Positions 51,173 to 64,000 of a stretch of DNA of 64,000 nt are shown piece after piece. This DNA is from Lithodes maja (lineage: Eukaryota; Arthropoda; Malacostraca; Decapoda; Lithodidae). Where the stretch lies: contig JBAKBP010003115.1 in the NCBI GenBank assembly GCA_037953745.1, positions 96,242 through 160,241 on the forward strand, read 5' to 3'. The position numbers and the translations under genes were made by a program. Each line of letters begins with the position of its first letter. The stretch's first letter is position 1. Under the pieces are notes generated by a model, which had not been told where the DNA came from, did not search any database, and worked only from the letters and a program-made list of their open reading frames with translations.

Positions 51173-54100
51173 GATGACGTCGAAGACTCCTGTGACGACG
51201 ACGAAGACTTCGACGACGACGACGAAGACTTCGACGATGACGACTAAGACTTTGACGACGACGACGAAGACTTTCGACGACGAAGACTTCGACGACGACG
51301 ACGAAGACTTCGACGACGACGAAGACTTCGACGACGACGAAGACTTCGACGACGACGACGACGTCGAAGACTTCGACGACGACGACGAAGACGACGAAGA
51401 CTTCGACGACGACGACGAAGACTTCGACGACGACGACGAAGACTTCGACGACGACGACGAAGACTTCGACGACGACGACGAAGACCTCGACTTCGACTTC
51501 GAAGACTTCGACGACGACGTTGAAGATTTCGATGACGACGACGAAGACTTCGACGACAACGACGAAGACTTCCACGACGACGACGAAGACTTCGACTACG
51601 ACGACGATGACGAAGACTTCGACTTCGACGACGACGACGAAGACTGCTTTGACGACGACGAAGACTTCGATGACGATGACGAAGACTTCGACGACGACGA
51701 CGAAGACTTCGATGACGACGACGAAGACTTCGACGACGACGACGAAGACTTCCACGACAAAGACTTCCATGACGAAGACTTCCTCGACGAAAACTTCATC
51801 GACGACGACGAAGACTTCGACGACAAAGACTTCGACGACGACGACGACGACGAAAACTTCGACGACGACGACGAAGACTTCGACGACGACGCCGAAGACT
51901 TCGACGACGACGACGAAGACTTCGACGACGATGACGAAGATTTCTTTGATGACGACGAAGACCTCAACAACGACGACGAAGACTTCGACAATGACAACGA
52001 AGAAGACGATGAAGACTTCGACGACGACGACGAAGACTTCGACGACGACGACAAAGACTTCGACGACGAAGACTTCTTTGACAATGACGAAGATTTCGAC
52101 GACGACGACGAAGACTTCGACAACGACGACGAAGACTTCAACGACGACGACGACGAAGACTTCGACGACGACGACGAAGACTTCGACTTCGACGACGACG
52201 ACGAAGACGACGACGACGACGAAGACGACGACGAAGATTTCGATGACGACGACGACGACAAAGACTTCGACGATGACGACGAAGACTTCGACGATGACGA
52301 CGACGACGAAGACTTCCACGATGAAGACTTCCATGACGAAGACTTCCTCGACGAAAACTTCAACGACGACGACGAAGACTTCGACAACGACGACGAAGAC
52401 TTCGACGACGAAGACTTCGACGACGACGACGAAGACTTCGACGACGAGGACGAAGACTTCGACGACGACGACGAAGACTTCGACGACAACGACGAAGACG
52501 ACGACGACGACGACGAAGACTTCGACGACGACGACGAAGACTTCGACGACGACGACTAAGACTTCGACGACGACGACGAAGACTTCGACGACGATAAAGA
52601 AGACTTCGACGACGATGAAGAAGACTTCGACGACGACGATGAAGACTTCGACGACGACGACGAAGACTTCGATGACGACGACGACGACGAAGACTTCGAC
52701 GATGAAGACGAAGACTTCGACGACGACGACGAAGACTTCGACGACGACGACGAAGACTTCAACGACGACGACGAAGACTTCCACGATGAAGACTTCCATG
52801 ACGAAGACTTCCTCGACGAAAACTTCGACGACGACGACGAAGACTTCGACGACGACGACGAAGACTTCGACGACGACGACGAAGACTTCGACGACGACGA
52901 CGAAGACTTCGACGACGACGACGAAGACTTCGACGACGACGACGAAGACTTCGACGACGACGATGACGACGACGACAAAGACTTCGATGACGTCGAAGAC
53001 TCCTGTGACGACGACGAAGACTTCGACGACGACGACGAAGACTTCGACGATGACGACTCAGACTTTGACGACGACGACGAAGACTTTCGACGACGAAGAC
53101 TTCGACGACGACGACGAAGACTTCGAAGACGACGAAGACTTCGACGACGACGACGACGACGAAGACTTCGACGACGACGACGAAGACGACGAAGACTTCG
53201 ACGACGACGACGAAGACTTCGACGACGACGACGAAGACCTCGACTTCGACATCGAAGACTTCGACGACGACGTTGAAGATTTCGATGACGTCGACGAAGT
53301 CTTCGACGACAACGACGAAGACTTCCACGACCACGACGAAGACTTCGACTACGACGACGACGACGAAGACTTCGACTTCGACGACGACGACGAAGACTTC
53401 GACGACGACGACGAAGACTTCGACTTCGACGACGACGACGAAGACTTCGACTTCGACGACGACGACGAAGACTTCGACAAGGACGACGAAGACTTCGACG
53501 ACGACGACTTCGACGACGACGACGACAACGAAGACTTCGACGACGACGACAAAGACTTCGACGACGATGATTTCTTTGACGACGACGAAGACTTCGACGA
53601 CGACGACGAAGACTTCTTTGATGACGACGAAGACTTCGACGACGACGACGAAGACTTCGAGGACGACGACGAAGACTTTGACGATGACGACGAAGACTTC
53701 GACGACGACGACGACGACGAAGACTTCGACGACGACGACGAAGACTTCGACGACGACGACGAAGACTTCGACGACGACGACGAAGACTTCGACGACGAAG
53801 ACTTCGACGACGACGACGAAGACTTCGACGAAGACTTCGACGACGACGACGAAGACTTCGACGACGACGACGAAGACTTCGACGACGACGACGAAGACTT
53901 CGACGACGACGACGAAGACTTCGACGACGACGACGAAGACTTCGACGACGACGACGAAGACTTCGACGACGACGAAGACTTCGACGACGACGACGAAGAC
54001 GACGACGAAGACTTTAACAACGACGACGAAGACTTCGACGACGACGACGAAGACCTCGATTTCGACAACGAAGACTTCGACGACGACGACGAAGATTTCG

Positions 54101-56428
54101 ATGACGACGACGAAGACTTCGACGACAACGACGAAGACTTCCACGACGACGACGAAGACTTCGACTTCGACGACGACGACGAAGACTTCGACTTCGACGA
54201 CGACGACGAAGACTTCGACGACGACAACGAAGACTTCGACAACGACGACGAAGAAGACTTCGACGACGACGACGAAGACTTCGACTTCGACGACGACGAC
54301 GAAGACTTCGACTTCGACGATGACTACGAAGACGACGACGAAGACTTCGACGACGACGACGAAGACTTCGACGACGACGACGAAGACTTCGACGACGACG
54401 ACGAAGACTTCGACAACGACGACGAAGACTTCAACGACGACGACTAAGACTTCCACGATGAAGACTTCCATGACGAAGACTTCCTCGACGAAAACTTCGA
54501 CGACGACGACGAAGACTTCGACGACGACGACGAAGACTTCGACGACGACGACGAAGACTTCGACGACGACGACGAAGAATTCGACGACGACGACGAAGAC
54601 TTCGACGACGACGACGAAGACTTCGACGACGACGATGACGACGACGACAAAGACTTCGATGACGTCGAAGACTCCTGTGACGACGACGAAGACTTCGACG
54701 ACGACGACGAAGACTTCGACGATGACGACTAAGACTTTGACGACGACGACGAAGACTTTCGACGACGAAGACTTCGACGACGACGACGAAGACTTCGACG
54801 ACGACGAAGACTTCGACGACGACGAAGACTTCGACGATGACGACGACGACGAAGACTTCGACGACGACGACGAAGACGACGAAGACTTCGACGACGACGA
54901 CGAAGACTTCGACGACGACGACGAAGACTTCGACGACGACGACGAAGACTTCGACGACGACGACGAAGACCTCGACTTCGACATCGAAGACTTCGACGAC
55001 GACGTTGAAGATTTCGATGACGACGACGAAGACTTCGACGACAACGACGAAGACTTCCACGACGACGACGAAGACTTCGACTACGACGACGACGACGAAG
55101 ACTTCGACTTCGACGACGACGACGAAGACTGCTTTGACGACGACGAAGACTTCGACGACGATGACGAAGACTTCGACGACGACGACGAAGACTTCGATGA
55201 CGACGACGAAGACTTCGACGACGACGACGAAGACTTCCACGACAAAGACTTCCATGACGAAGACTTCCTCGACGAAAACTTCATCGACGACGACGAAGAC
55301 TTCGACGACAAAGACTTCGACGACGACGACGACGACGAAAACTTCGACGACGACGACGAAGACTTCGACGACGACGCCGAAGACTTCGACGACGACGACG
55401 AAGACTTCGACGACGATGACGAAGATTTCTTTGATGACGACGAAGACCTCAACGACGACGACGAAGACTTCGACAATGACAACGAAGAAGACGACGAAGA
55501 CTTCGACGACGACGACGAAGACTTCGACGACGACGACAAAGACTTCGACGACGAAGACTTCTTTGACAATGACGAAGATTTCGACGACGACGACGAAGAC
55601 TTCGACAACGACGACGAAGACTTCAACGACGACGACGACGAAGACTTCGACGACGACGACGAAGACTTCGACTTCGACGACGACGACGAAGACGACGACG
55701 ACGACGAAGACGACGACGAAGATTTCGATGACGACGACGACGACAAAGACTTCGACGATGACGACGAAGACTTCGACGATGACGACGACGACGAAGACTT
55801 CCACGATGAAGACTTCCATGACGAAGACTTCCTCGATGAAAACTTCAACGACGACGACGAAGACTTCGACAACGACGACGAAGACTTCGACGACGAAGAC
55901 TTCGACGACGACGACGAAGACTTCGACGACGAGGACGAAGACTTCGACGACGACGACGAAGACTTCGACGACAACGACGAAGACGACGACGACGACGACG
56001 AAGACTTCGACGACGACGACGAAGACTTCGACGACGACGACTAAGACTTCGACGACGACGACGAAGACTTCGACGACGATAAAGAAGACTTCGACGACGA
56101 TGAAGAAGACTTCGACGACGACGACGAAGACTTCGACGACGACGACGAAGACTTCGATGACGACGACGACGACGAAGACTTCGACGATGACGACGAAGAC
56201 TTCGACGACGACGACGAAGACTTCGACGACGACGACGAAGACTTCAACGACGACGACGAAGACTTCCACGATGAAGACTTCCATGACGAAGACTTCCTCG
56301 ACGAAAACTTCGACGACGACGACGAAGACTTCGACGACGACGACGAAGACTTCGACGACGACGACGAAGACTTCGACGACGACGACGAAGACTTCGACGA
56401 CGACGATGACGACGACGACAAAGACTTC
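51173..56428 (+). repeat. Three short higher-order intervals (1813, 1672 and 1771 bp)
   Basis: Markers at 51173, 52986, 54658 and 56429. First and third intervals resemble each other (offset 3485), and the second resembles the start of the interval that begins at 56429 (offset 3443), so the true period is about 3.45-3.5 kb made of two half-units, each starting with the marker. Confidence 0.7.
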
Positions 56429-59400
56429 GATGACGTCGAAGACTCCTGTGACGACGACGAAGACTTCGACGACGACGACGAAGACTTCGACGATGACGAC
56501 TCAGACTTTGACGACGACGACGAAGACTTTCGACGACGAAGACTTCGACGACGACGACGAAGACTTCGAAGACGACGAAGACTTCGACGACGACGACGAC
56601 GACGAAGACTTCGACGACGACGACGAAGACGACGAAGACTTCGACGACGACGACGAAGACTTCGACGACGACGACGAAGACTTCGACGACGACGACGAAG
56701 ACTTCGACGACGACGACGAAGACCTCGACTTCGACATCGAAGACTTCGACGACGACGTTGAAGATTTCGATGACGACGACGAAGTCTTCGACGACAACGA
56801 CGAAGACTTCCACGACCACGACGAAGACTTCGACTACGACGACGACGACGAAGACTTCGACTTCGACGACGACGACGAAGACTTCGACGACGACGACGAA
56901 GACTTCGACTTCGACGACGACGACGAAGACTTCGACTTCGACGACGACGACGAAGACTTCGACAAGGACGACGAAGACTTCGACGACGACGACGAAGACT
57001 TCGACGACGACGACGACAACGAAGACTTCGACGACGACGACAAACACTTCGACGACGATGATTTCTTTGACGACGACGAAGACTTCGACGACGACGACGA
57101 AGACTTCTTTGATGACGACGAAGACTTCGACGACGACGACGAAGACTTCGAGGACGACGACGAAGACTTTGACGATGACGACGAAGACTTCGACGACGAC
57201 GACGACGATGAAGACTTCGACGACGACGACGAAGACTTCGACGACGACGACGAAGACTTCGACGACGACGACGAAGACTTCGACGACGACGACGAAGACT
57301 TCGACGAAGACTTCGACGACGACGACGAAGACTTCGACGACGACGACGAAGACTTCGACGACGACGACGAAGACTTCGACGACGACGACGAAGACTTCGA
57401 CGACGACGACGAAGACTTCGACGACGACGAAGACTTCGACGACGACGACGAAGACGACGACGAAGACTTTAACAACGACGACGAAGACTTCGACGACGAC
57501 GACGAAGACCTCGATTTCGACAACGAAGACTTCGACGACGACGACGAAGATTTCGATGACGACGACGAAGACTTCGACGACAACGACGAAGACTTCCACG
57601 ACGACGACGAAGACTTCGACTTCGACGACGACGACGAAGACTTCGACTTCGACGACGACGACGAAGACTTCGACGACGACAACGAAGACTTCGACAACGA
57701 CGACGAAGAAGACTTCGACGACGACGACGAAGACTTCGACTTCGACGACGACGACGAAGACTTCGACTTCGACGATGACTACGAAGACTTCGACGACGAC
57801 GACGAAGACTTCGACGACGACGACGAAGACTTCGACGACGACGACGAAGACTTCGACGACGAAGACTTCGACGACGACGACGAAGACTTCGACAACGACG
57901 ACGAAGACTTCGACGACGACGACGAGGACTTCGACGACGACGACTAAGACTTCTTTGACGACGACAAAGACTTAGACGACGACGACGAAGACTTCGACGA
58001 CGACGACGAAGACTTCGACGACGACGACGAAGACTTCGACGACGACGACGAAGACGACGACGAAGACTTCGACGACGACGACGAAGACTTCGACGACAAA
58101 GACTTCGACGACGACGACAAAGACTTCGACGACGACGACGAAGACTTCGACGACGACGACGAAGACTTCGACGACGACGACGAAGACTTCGACGACGACG
58201 ACGAAGACTTCGACGACGATGACGAAGACTTCTTTGATGACGACGAAGACCTCAACGACGACGACGAAGACGAAGACTTCGACAACGACGACGAAGAAGA
58301 CGACGAAGACTTCGACGATGACGACGAAGACTTCGACGACGACGACAAAGACTTCGACGACGAAGACTTCTTTGACGACGACGAAGATTTCGACGATGAC
58401 GACGAAGACTTCGACAACGACGACGAAGACTTCAACGACGACGACGACGAAGACTTCGACGACGACGACGAAGACTTCGACTTCGACGACGACGACGAAG
58501 ACTTCGACTTCGACGACGACGACGACGAAGACTTCGACGACGACGACGAAGACCTCGACTTCGACGATGAAGACTTCGACGATGAAGACTTCGACGACGA
58601 TGACGAAGACTTCGACAATGACGACGAAGACTTCGATGACGACGACGACGACGAAGACTTCGACGACGACGACGAAGACTTCGACGACGACGACGAAGAC
58701 TTCGACGACGACGACGACGAAGACTTCAACGACGACGACGAAGACTTCCACGACGACGACAAAGACTTCGACGACGACGACGAAGACTTCGACGACGACG
58801 ACGAAGACTTCGACGACGACGACGAAGACTTCGACGACGACGACGAAGACTTCGACTTCGACGACGACGACGAAGACTTCGACTTCGACGACGGCGACGA
58901 AGACAACGACGACGACGAAGACGACGACGAAGATTTCGATGACGACGACGACGACAAAGACTTCGACGATGACGACGAAGACTTCGACGATGACGACGAC
59001 GACGAAGACTTCCACGATGAAGACTTCCATGAAGAAGACTTCCTCGACGAAAACTTCAACGACGACGACGAAGACTTCGACAACGACGACGAAGACTTCG
59101 ACGACGAAGACTTCGACGACGAAGACTTCGACGACGACGACGAAGACTTCGACGACGAGGACGAAGACTTCGACGACGACGACGAAGACTTCGACGACGA
59201 CGACGAAGACGACGACGACGACGACGAAGACTTCGACGACGACGACGAAGACTTCGACGACGACGACTAAGACTTCGACGACGACGACGAAGACTTCGAC
59301 GACGATGAAGAAGACTTCGACGACGATGAAGAAGACTTCGACGACGACGACGAAGACTTCGACGACGACGACGAAGACTTCGATGACGACGACGACGACG

Positions 59401-59939
59401 AAGACTTCGACGATGACGACGAAGACTTCGACGACGACGACGAAGACTTCGACGACGACGACGAAGACTTCAACGACGACGACGAAGACTTCCACGATGA
59501 AGACTTCCATGACGAAGACTTCCTCGACGAAAACTTCGACGACGACGACGAAGACTTCGACGACGACGACGAAGACTTCGACGACGACGACGAAGACTTC
59601 GACGACGACGACGAAGACTTCGACGACGACGACGAAGACTTCGACGACGACGATGACGACGACGACAAAGACTTCGATGACGACGAAGACTTCAACGACG
59701 ACGACGAAGACTTCCACGATGAAGACTTCCATGACGAAGACTTCCTCGACGAAAACTTCGACGACGACGACGAAGACTTCGACGACGACGACGAAGACTT
59801 CGACGACGACGACGAAGACTTCGACGACGACGACGAAGACTTCGACGACGACGACGAAGACTTCGACGACGACGACGAAGACTTCGACGACGACGACGAA
59901 GACTTCGACGACGACGATGACGACGACGACAAAGACTTC
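56429..59939 (+). repeat. Higher-order repeat interval (3511 bp)
   Basis: Marker 56429 to marker doublet at 59940/59997. Early part matches the 52986 interval; later part includes GACAACGACGACGACGAAG and a TTCCATGAAGAAGAC variant of a unit that is TTCCATGACGAAGAC elsewhere. Confidence 0.65.
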
Positions 59940-62900
59940 GATGACGTCGAAGACTCCTGTGACGACGACGAAGACTTTGACGACGACAAAGACTTCGATG
60001 ACGTCGAAGACTCCTGTGACGACGACGAAGACTTTGACGACGACGACGAAGACTTTCGACGACGAAGACTTCGACGACGACGACGAAGACTTCGACGACG
60101 ACGACGACGACGAAGACTTCGACGACGACGACGAAGACTTCGACGACGACGACGAAGACTTCGACGACGACGACGAAGAGTTCGACGACGACGACGAAGA
60201 CTTCGACGACGACGACGAAGACTTCGACGACGACGACGAAGACCTCTACGACGACGACGAAGACCTCGACTTCGACATCGAAGACTTCGACGACGACGTT
60301 GAAGATTTCGATGACGACGACGAAGACTTCGACGACAACGACGAAGACTTCCACGACGACGACGAAGACTTCGACTACGACGACGACGACGAAGACTTCG
60401 ACTTCGACGACTACGACGAAAACTTCGACGACGACGACGAAGACTTCGACTTCGACGACGACGACGAAGACTTCGACTTCGACGACGAAGACTTCGACGA
60501 CGACGACGAAGACTTCGACGACGACGACGACAACGAAGACTTCAACGACGACGACAAAGACTTCGACGACGATGATTTCTTTGACGACGACGAAGACTTC
60601 GACGACGACGACGAAGACTTCTTTGATGACGACGAAGACTTCGACGACGACGACGAAGACTTCGAGGACGACGACGAAGACTTTGACGATGACGACGAAG
60701 ACTTCGACGACGACGACGACGACGAAGACTTCGACGACGACGACGAAGACTTCGACGACGACGACGAAGACTTCGACGACGACGACGAAGACTTCGACGA
60801 CGACGACGAAGACTTCGCCGACGACGACGAAGACTTCGACGACGACGACGAAGACTTCGACGACGACGACGAAGACTTCGACGACGACGACGAAGACTTC
60901 GACGACGACGACGAAGACGACGACGAAGACTTTGACAACGACGACGAAGACTTCGACGACGACGACGAAGACCTCGATTTCGACAACGAAGACTTCGACG
61001 ACGACGACGAAGATTTCGATGACGACGACGAAGACTTCGACGACAACGACGAAGATTTCCACGACGACGACGAAGACTTCGACTTCGACGACGACGACGA
61101 AGACTTCGACTTCGACGACGACGACGAAGACTTCGACGACGACAACGAAGACTTCGACAACGACGACGAAGAAGACTTCGACGACGACGACGAAGACTTC
61201 GACTTCGACGACGACGACGAAGACTTCGACTTCGACGATGACGACGAAGACTTCGACGACGACGACGAAGACTTCGACGACGATGACGAAGACTTCGACG
61301 ACGAAGACTTCTTTGACGACGACGAAGACTTCGACGACGACGACGAAGACTTCGACGACGACGACGAGGACTTCGACGACGACGACTAAGACTTCTTTGA
61401 CGACGACGAAGACTTCGACGACGACGACGAAGACTTCGACGACGACGACGAAGACTTCGACGACGACGACGAAGACTTCGACGACGACGACGAAGACTTC
61501 GACGACGACGACGAAGACGACGATGAAGACTTCGACGACGACGACGAAGACTTCGACGACGAAGACTTCGACGACGACGACAAAGACTTCGACGACGACG
61601 ACGAAGACTTCGACGACGACGACGAAGACTTCGACGACGACGACGAAGACTTCGACGACGACGACGAAGACTTCGACGACGATGACGAAGACTTCTTTGA
61701 TGACGACGAAGACCTCAACGACGACGACGAAGACGAAGACTTCGACAACGACGACGAAGACTTCGACGACGACGACGAAGACTTCGACGACGACGACGAA
61801 GACTTCGACGACGACGACAAAGACTTCGACGACGAAGACTGCTTTGACGACGACGAAGACTGCTTTGACGACGACGAAGACTTCGACGACGATGACGAAG
61901 ACTTCGACGACGACGACGAAGACTTCGATGACGACGACGAAGACTTCGACGACGACGACGAAGACTTCCACGACAAAGACTTCCATGACGAAGACTTCCT
62001 CGACGAAAACTTCATCGACGACGACGAAGACTTCGACGACAAAGACTTCGACGACGACGACGACGACGAAAACTTCGACGACGACGACGAAGACTTCGAC
62101 GACGACGCCGAAGACTTCGACGACGACGACGAAGACTTCGACGACGATGACGAAGATTTCTTTGATGACGACGAAGACCTCAACGACGACGACGAAGACT
62201 TCGACAATGACAACGAAGAAGACGACGAAGACTTCGACGACGACGACGAAGACTTCGACGACGACGACAAAGACTTCGACGACGAAGACTTCTTTGACAA
62301 TGACGAAGATTTCGACGACGACGACGAAGACTTCGACAACGACGACGAAGACTTCAACGACGACGACGACGAAGACTTCGACGACGACGACGAAGACTTC
62401 GACTTCGACGACGGCGACGAAGACGACGACGACGACGAAGACGACGACGAAGATTTCGATGACGACGTCGACGACAAAGACTTCGACGATGACGACGAAG
62501 ACTTCGACGATGACGACGACGACGAAGACTTCCACGATGAAGACTTCCATGACGAAGACTTCCTCGACGAAAACTTCAACGACGACGACGAAGACTTCGA
62601 CAACGACGACGAAGACTTCGACGACGAAGACTTCGACGACGACGACGAAGACTTCGACGACGAGGACGAAGACTTCGACGACGACGACGAAGACTTCGAC
62701 GACGACGACGAAGACGACGACGACGACGACGAAGACTTCGACGACGACGACGAAGACTTCGACGACGACGACTAAGACTTCGACGACGACGACGAAGACT
62801 TCGACGACGATGAAGAAGACTTCGACGACGATGAAGAAGACTTCGACGACGACGACGAAGACTTCGACGACGACGACGAAGACTTCGATGACGACGACGA

Positions 62901-63180
62901 CGACGAAGACTTCGACGATGACGACGAAGACTTCGACGACGACGACGAAGACTTCGACGACGACGACGAAGACTTCAACGACGACGACGAAGACTTCCAC
63001 GATGAAGACTTCCATGACGAAGACTTCCTCGACGAAAACTTCGACGACGACGACGAAGACTTCGACGACGACGACGAAGACTTCGACGACGACGACGAAG
63101 ACTTCGACGACGACGACGAAGACTTCGACGACGACGACGAAGACTTCGACGACGACGATGACGACGACGACAAAGACTTC
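59940..63180 (+). repeat. Higher-order repeat interval (3241 bp)
   Basis: Marker doublet 59940/59997 to marker 63181. Unit order closely follows 35428-38629, offset about 24.5 kb, implying a large segmental duplication or long-range exchange within the array. Confidence 0.7.
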
Positions 63181-64000
63181 GATGACGTCGAAGACTCCTG
63201 TGACGACGACAAAGACTTCGACGACGACGACGAAGACTTCGACGATGACGACTCAGACTTTGACGACGACGACGAAGACTTTCGACGACGAAGACTTCGA
63301 CGACGACGACGAAGACTTCGAAGACGACGAAGACTTCGACGACGACGACGACGACAAAGACTTCGACGACGACGACGAAGACGACGAAGACTTCGACGAC
63401 GACGACGAAGACTTCGACGACGACGACGAAGACTTCGACGACGACGACGAAGACTTCGACGACGACGACGAAGACCTCGACTTCGACATCGAAGACTTCG
63501 ACGACGACGTTGAAGATTTCGATGACGACGACGAAGTCTTCGACGACAACGACGAAGACTTCCACGACGACGACGAAGACTTCGACTACGACGACGACGA
63601 CGAAGACTTCGACTTCGACGACGACGACGAAGACTTCGACGACGACGACGAAGACTTCGACTTCGACGACGACGACGAAGACTTCGACTTCGACGACGAC
63701 GACGAAGACTTCGACAAGGACGACGAAGACTTCGACGACGACGACGAAGACTTCGACGACGACGACGACAACGAAGACTTCGACGACGACGACAAAGACT
63801 TCGACGACGATGATTTCTTTGACGACGACGAAGACTTCGACGACGACGACGAAGACTTCTTTGATGACGACGTAGACTTCGACGACGACGACGAAGACTT
63901 CGAGGACGACGACGAAGACTTTGACGATGACGACGAAGACTTCGACGACGACGACGACGACGAAGACTTCGACGACGACGACGAAGACTTCGACGACGAC
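63181..64000 (+). repeat. Start of a further higher-order repeat, cut by window end
   Basis: Begins with GATGACGTCGAAGACTCC, then the TCAGACTTTGACG and GACTTTCGACG variants seen after the 38630, 52986 and 56429 markers. The array continues beyond the window. Confidence 0.65.

Larger units (their letters stand above)
29559..64000 (+). repeat. Asp-codon minisatellite, block C (at least 34.4 kb, runs off window)
   Basis: Uninterrupted GAAGACTTC(GAC)n array to the window end, with no unrelated insertion. Its first ~1.6 kb follows the same unit order as the starts of blocks A and B; it then departs into a distinct higher-order pattern. The acidic frame is cut by many TAA stops (GAA to TAA, for example about 31242, 33406, 34777, 36854, 38221, 40104, 42122, 44741, 47828, 52557, 57945, 61387). 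It is also cut by a recurrent 1-bp insertion (GACTTTCGACGACG) that moves the repeat into another frame, and no in-frame ATG is seen in it. Long open stretches in other frames reflect 3-bp periodicity. Best read as satellite DNA. Confidence 0.92.

Noticed and set aside
6747..64000. Very long open frames of Thr/Lys/Ser, Ser/Lys and Val/Glu/Phe repeats on both strands of the arrays (up to ~1500 codons)
   Set aside because: They are the alternative frames of a 3-bp-periodic repeat in which stop codons are rare by composition; many overlap each other, lack non-repeat flanks and cross the LTR boundaries.
29559..64000. A giant Asp-rich protein gene (for example a biomineralisation or Ca-binding protein)
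   Set aside because: No ATG, signal peptide, non-repeat exon or splice context is seen; the acidic frame has many stops and a recurrent frameshift. Kept only as a possible origin of the repeat.

Overview
The window is animal (metazoan) genomic DNA: BEL/Pao LTR retrotransposons, which are known only from animals, embedded in a very long acidic-codon minisatellite. Nothing in the sequence fixes the phylum. There are no host single-copy genes, rRNA or tRNA genes, and nothing prokaryotic. All similarity statements come from reading the sequence and translations by eye; no alignment or database search was run.

Layout. (1) 1-6793: the 3' three quarters of BEL copy 1 (tail of an SGNH-hydrolase ORF, gag-pol, 3' LTR); its 5' part lies off the window. 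(2) 6794-9996: minisatellite block A. (3) 9997-18164: BEL copy 2, complete (995-bp LTRs, PBS, SGNH ORF, gag-pol, 3' LTR). (4) 18165-21388: minisatellite block B. (5) 21389-29558: BEL copy 3, complete. (6) 29559-64000: minisatellite block C, running off the end. The minisatellite unit is GAAGACTTC(GAC)4 (21 bp, Glu-Asp-Phe-Asp4 in one frame) with length variants that nearly always differ by multiples of 3 bp.

How the parts relate. Each element junction has the same 5-bp GACGA on both sides, and removing the element plus one GACGA restores an in-register unit, so the element inserted into a pre-existing array. The same insertion point and near-identical flanks recur every ~11.4 kb (3' LTR starts at 5799, 17170 and 28564). 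One insertion followed by tandem amplification of an 11.4-kb array+BEL unit is therefore the simplest history. Block C has its own higher-order repeat of about 3.2-3.5 kb, marked by a rare GATGACGTC variant and a propagated 1-bp insertion.

The element. Order is LTR, tRNA-Tyr-type PBS, a separate 182-codon SGNH/GDSL-hydrolase ORF, one long gag-pol ORF (DUF1759 gag, three zinc knuckles, DSG protease, RT, A17 region, RNase H, HHCC/DDE integrase, DUF5641), an A-tract, LTR. The SGNH ORF upstream of gag is the most unusual gene-level feature. All three gag-pol copies are broken: copy 1 by a TGA at codon 38, copy 2 by the same TGA plus a 1-nt deletion in integrase, copy 3 by a different 1-nt deletion in integrase. 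SGNH is intact in copies 2 and 3. The LTR carries a TATA box overlapping an AATAAA signal, two tandem hairpins whose stems differ by compensatory changes, a perfect 12-bp E-box palindrome, and strong splice-site-like motifs.

The many long open frames in the minisatellite (Ser/Lys, Val/Glu/Phe, Thr/Lys, Asp/Glu) are by-products of a 3-bp-periodic repeat and are not annotated as genes.
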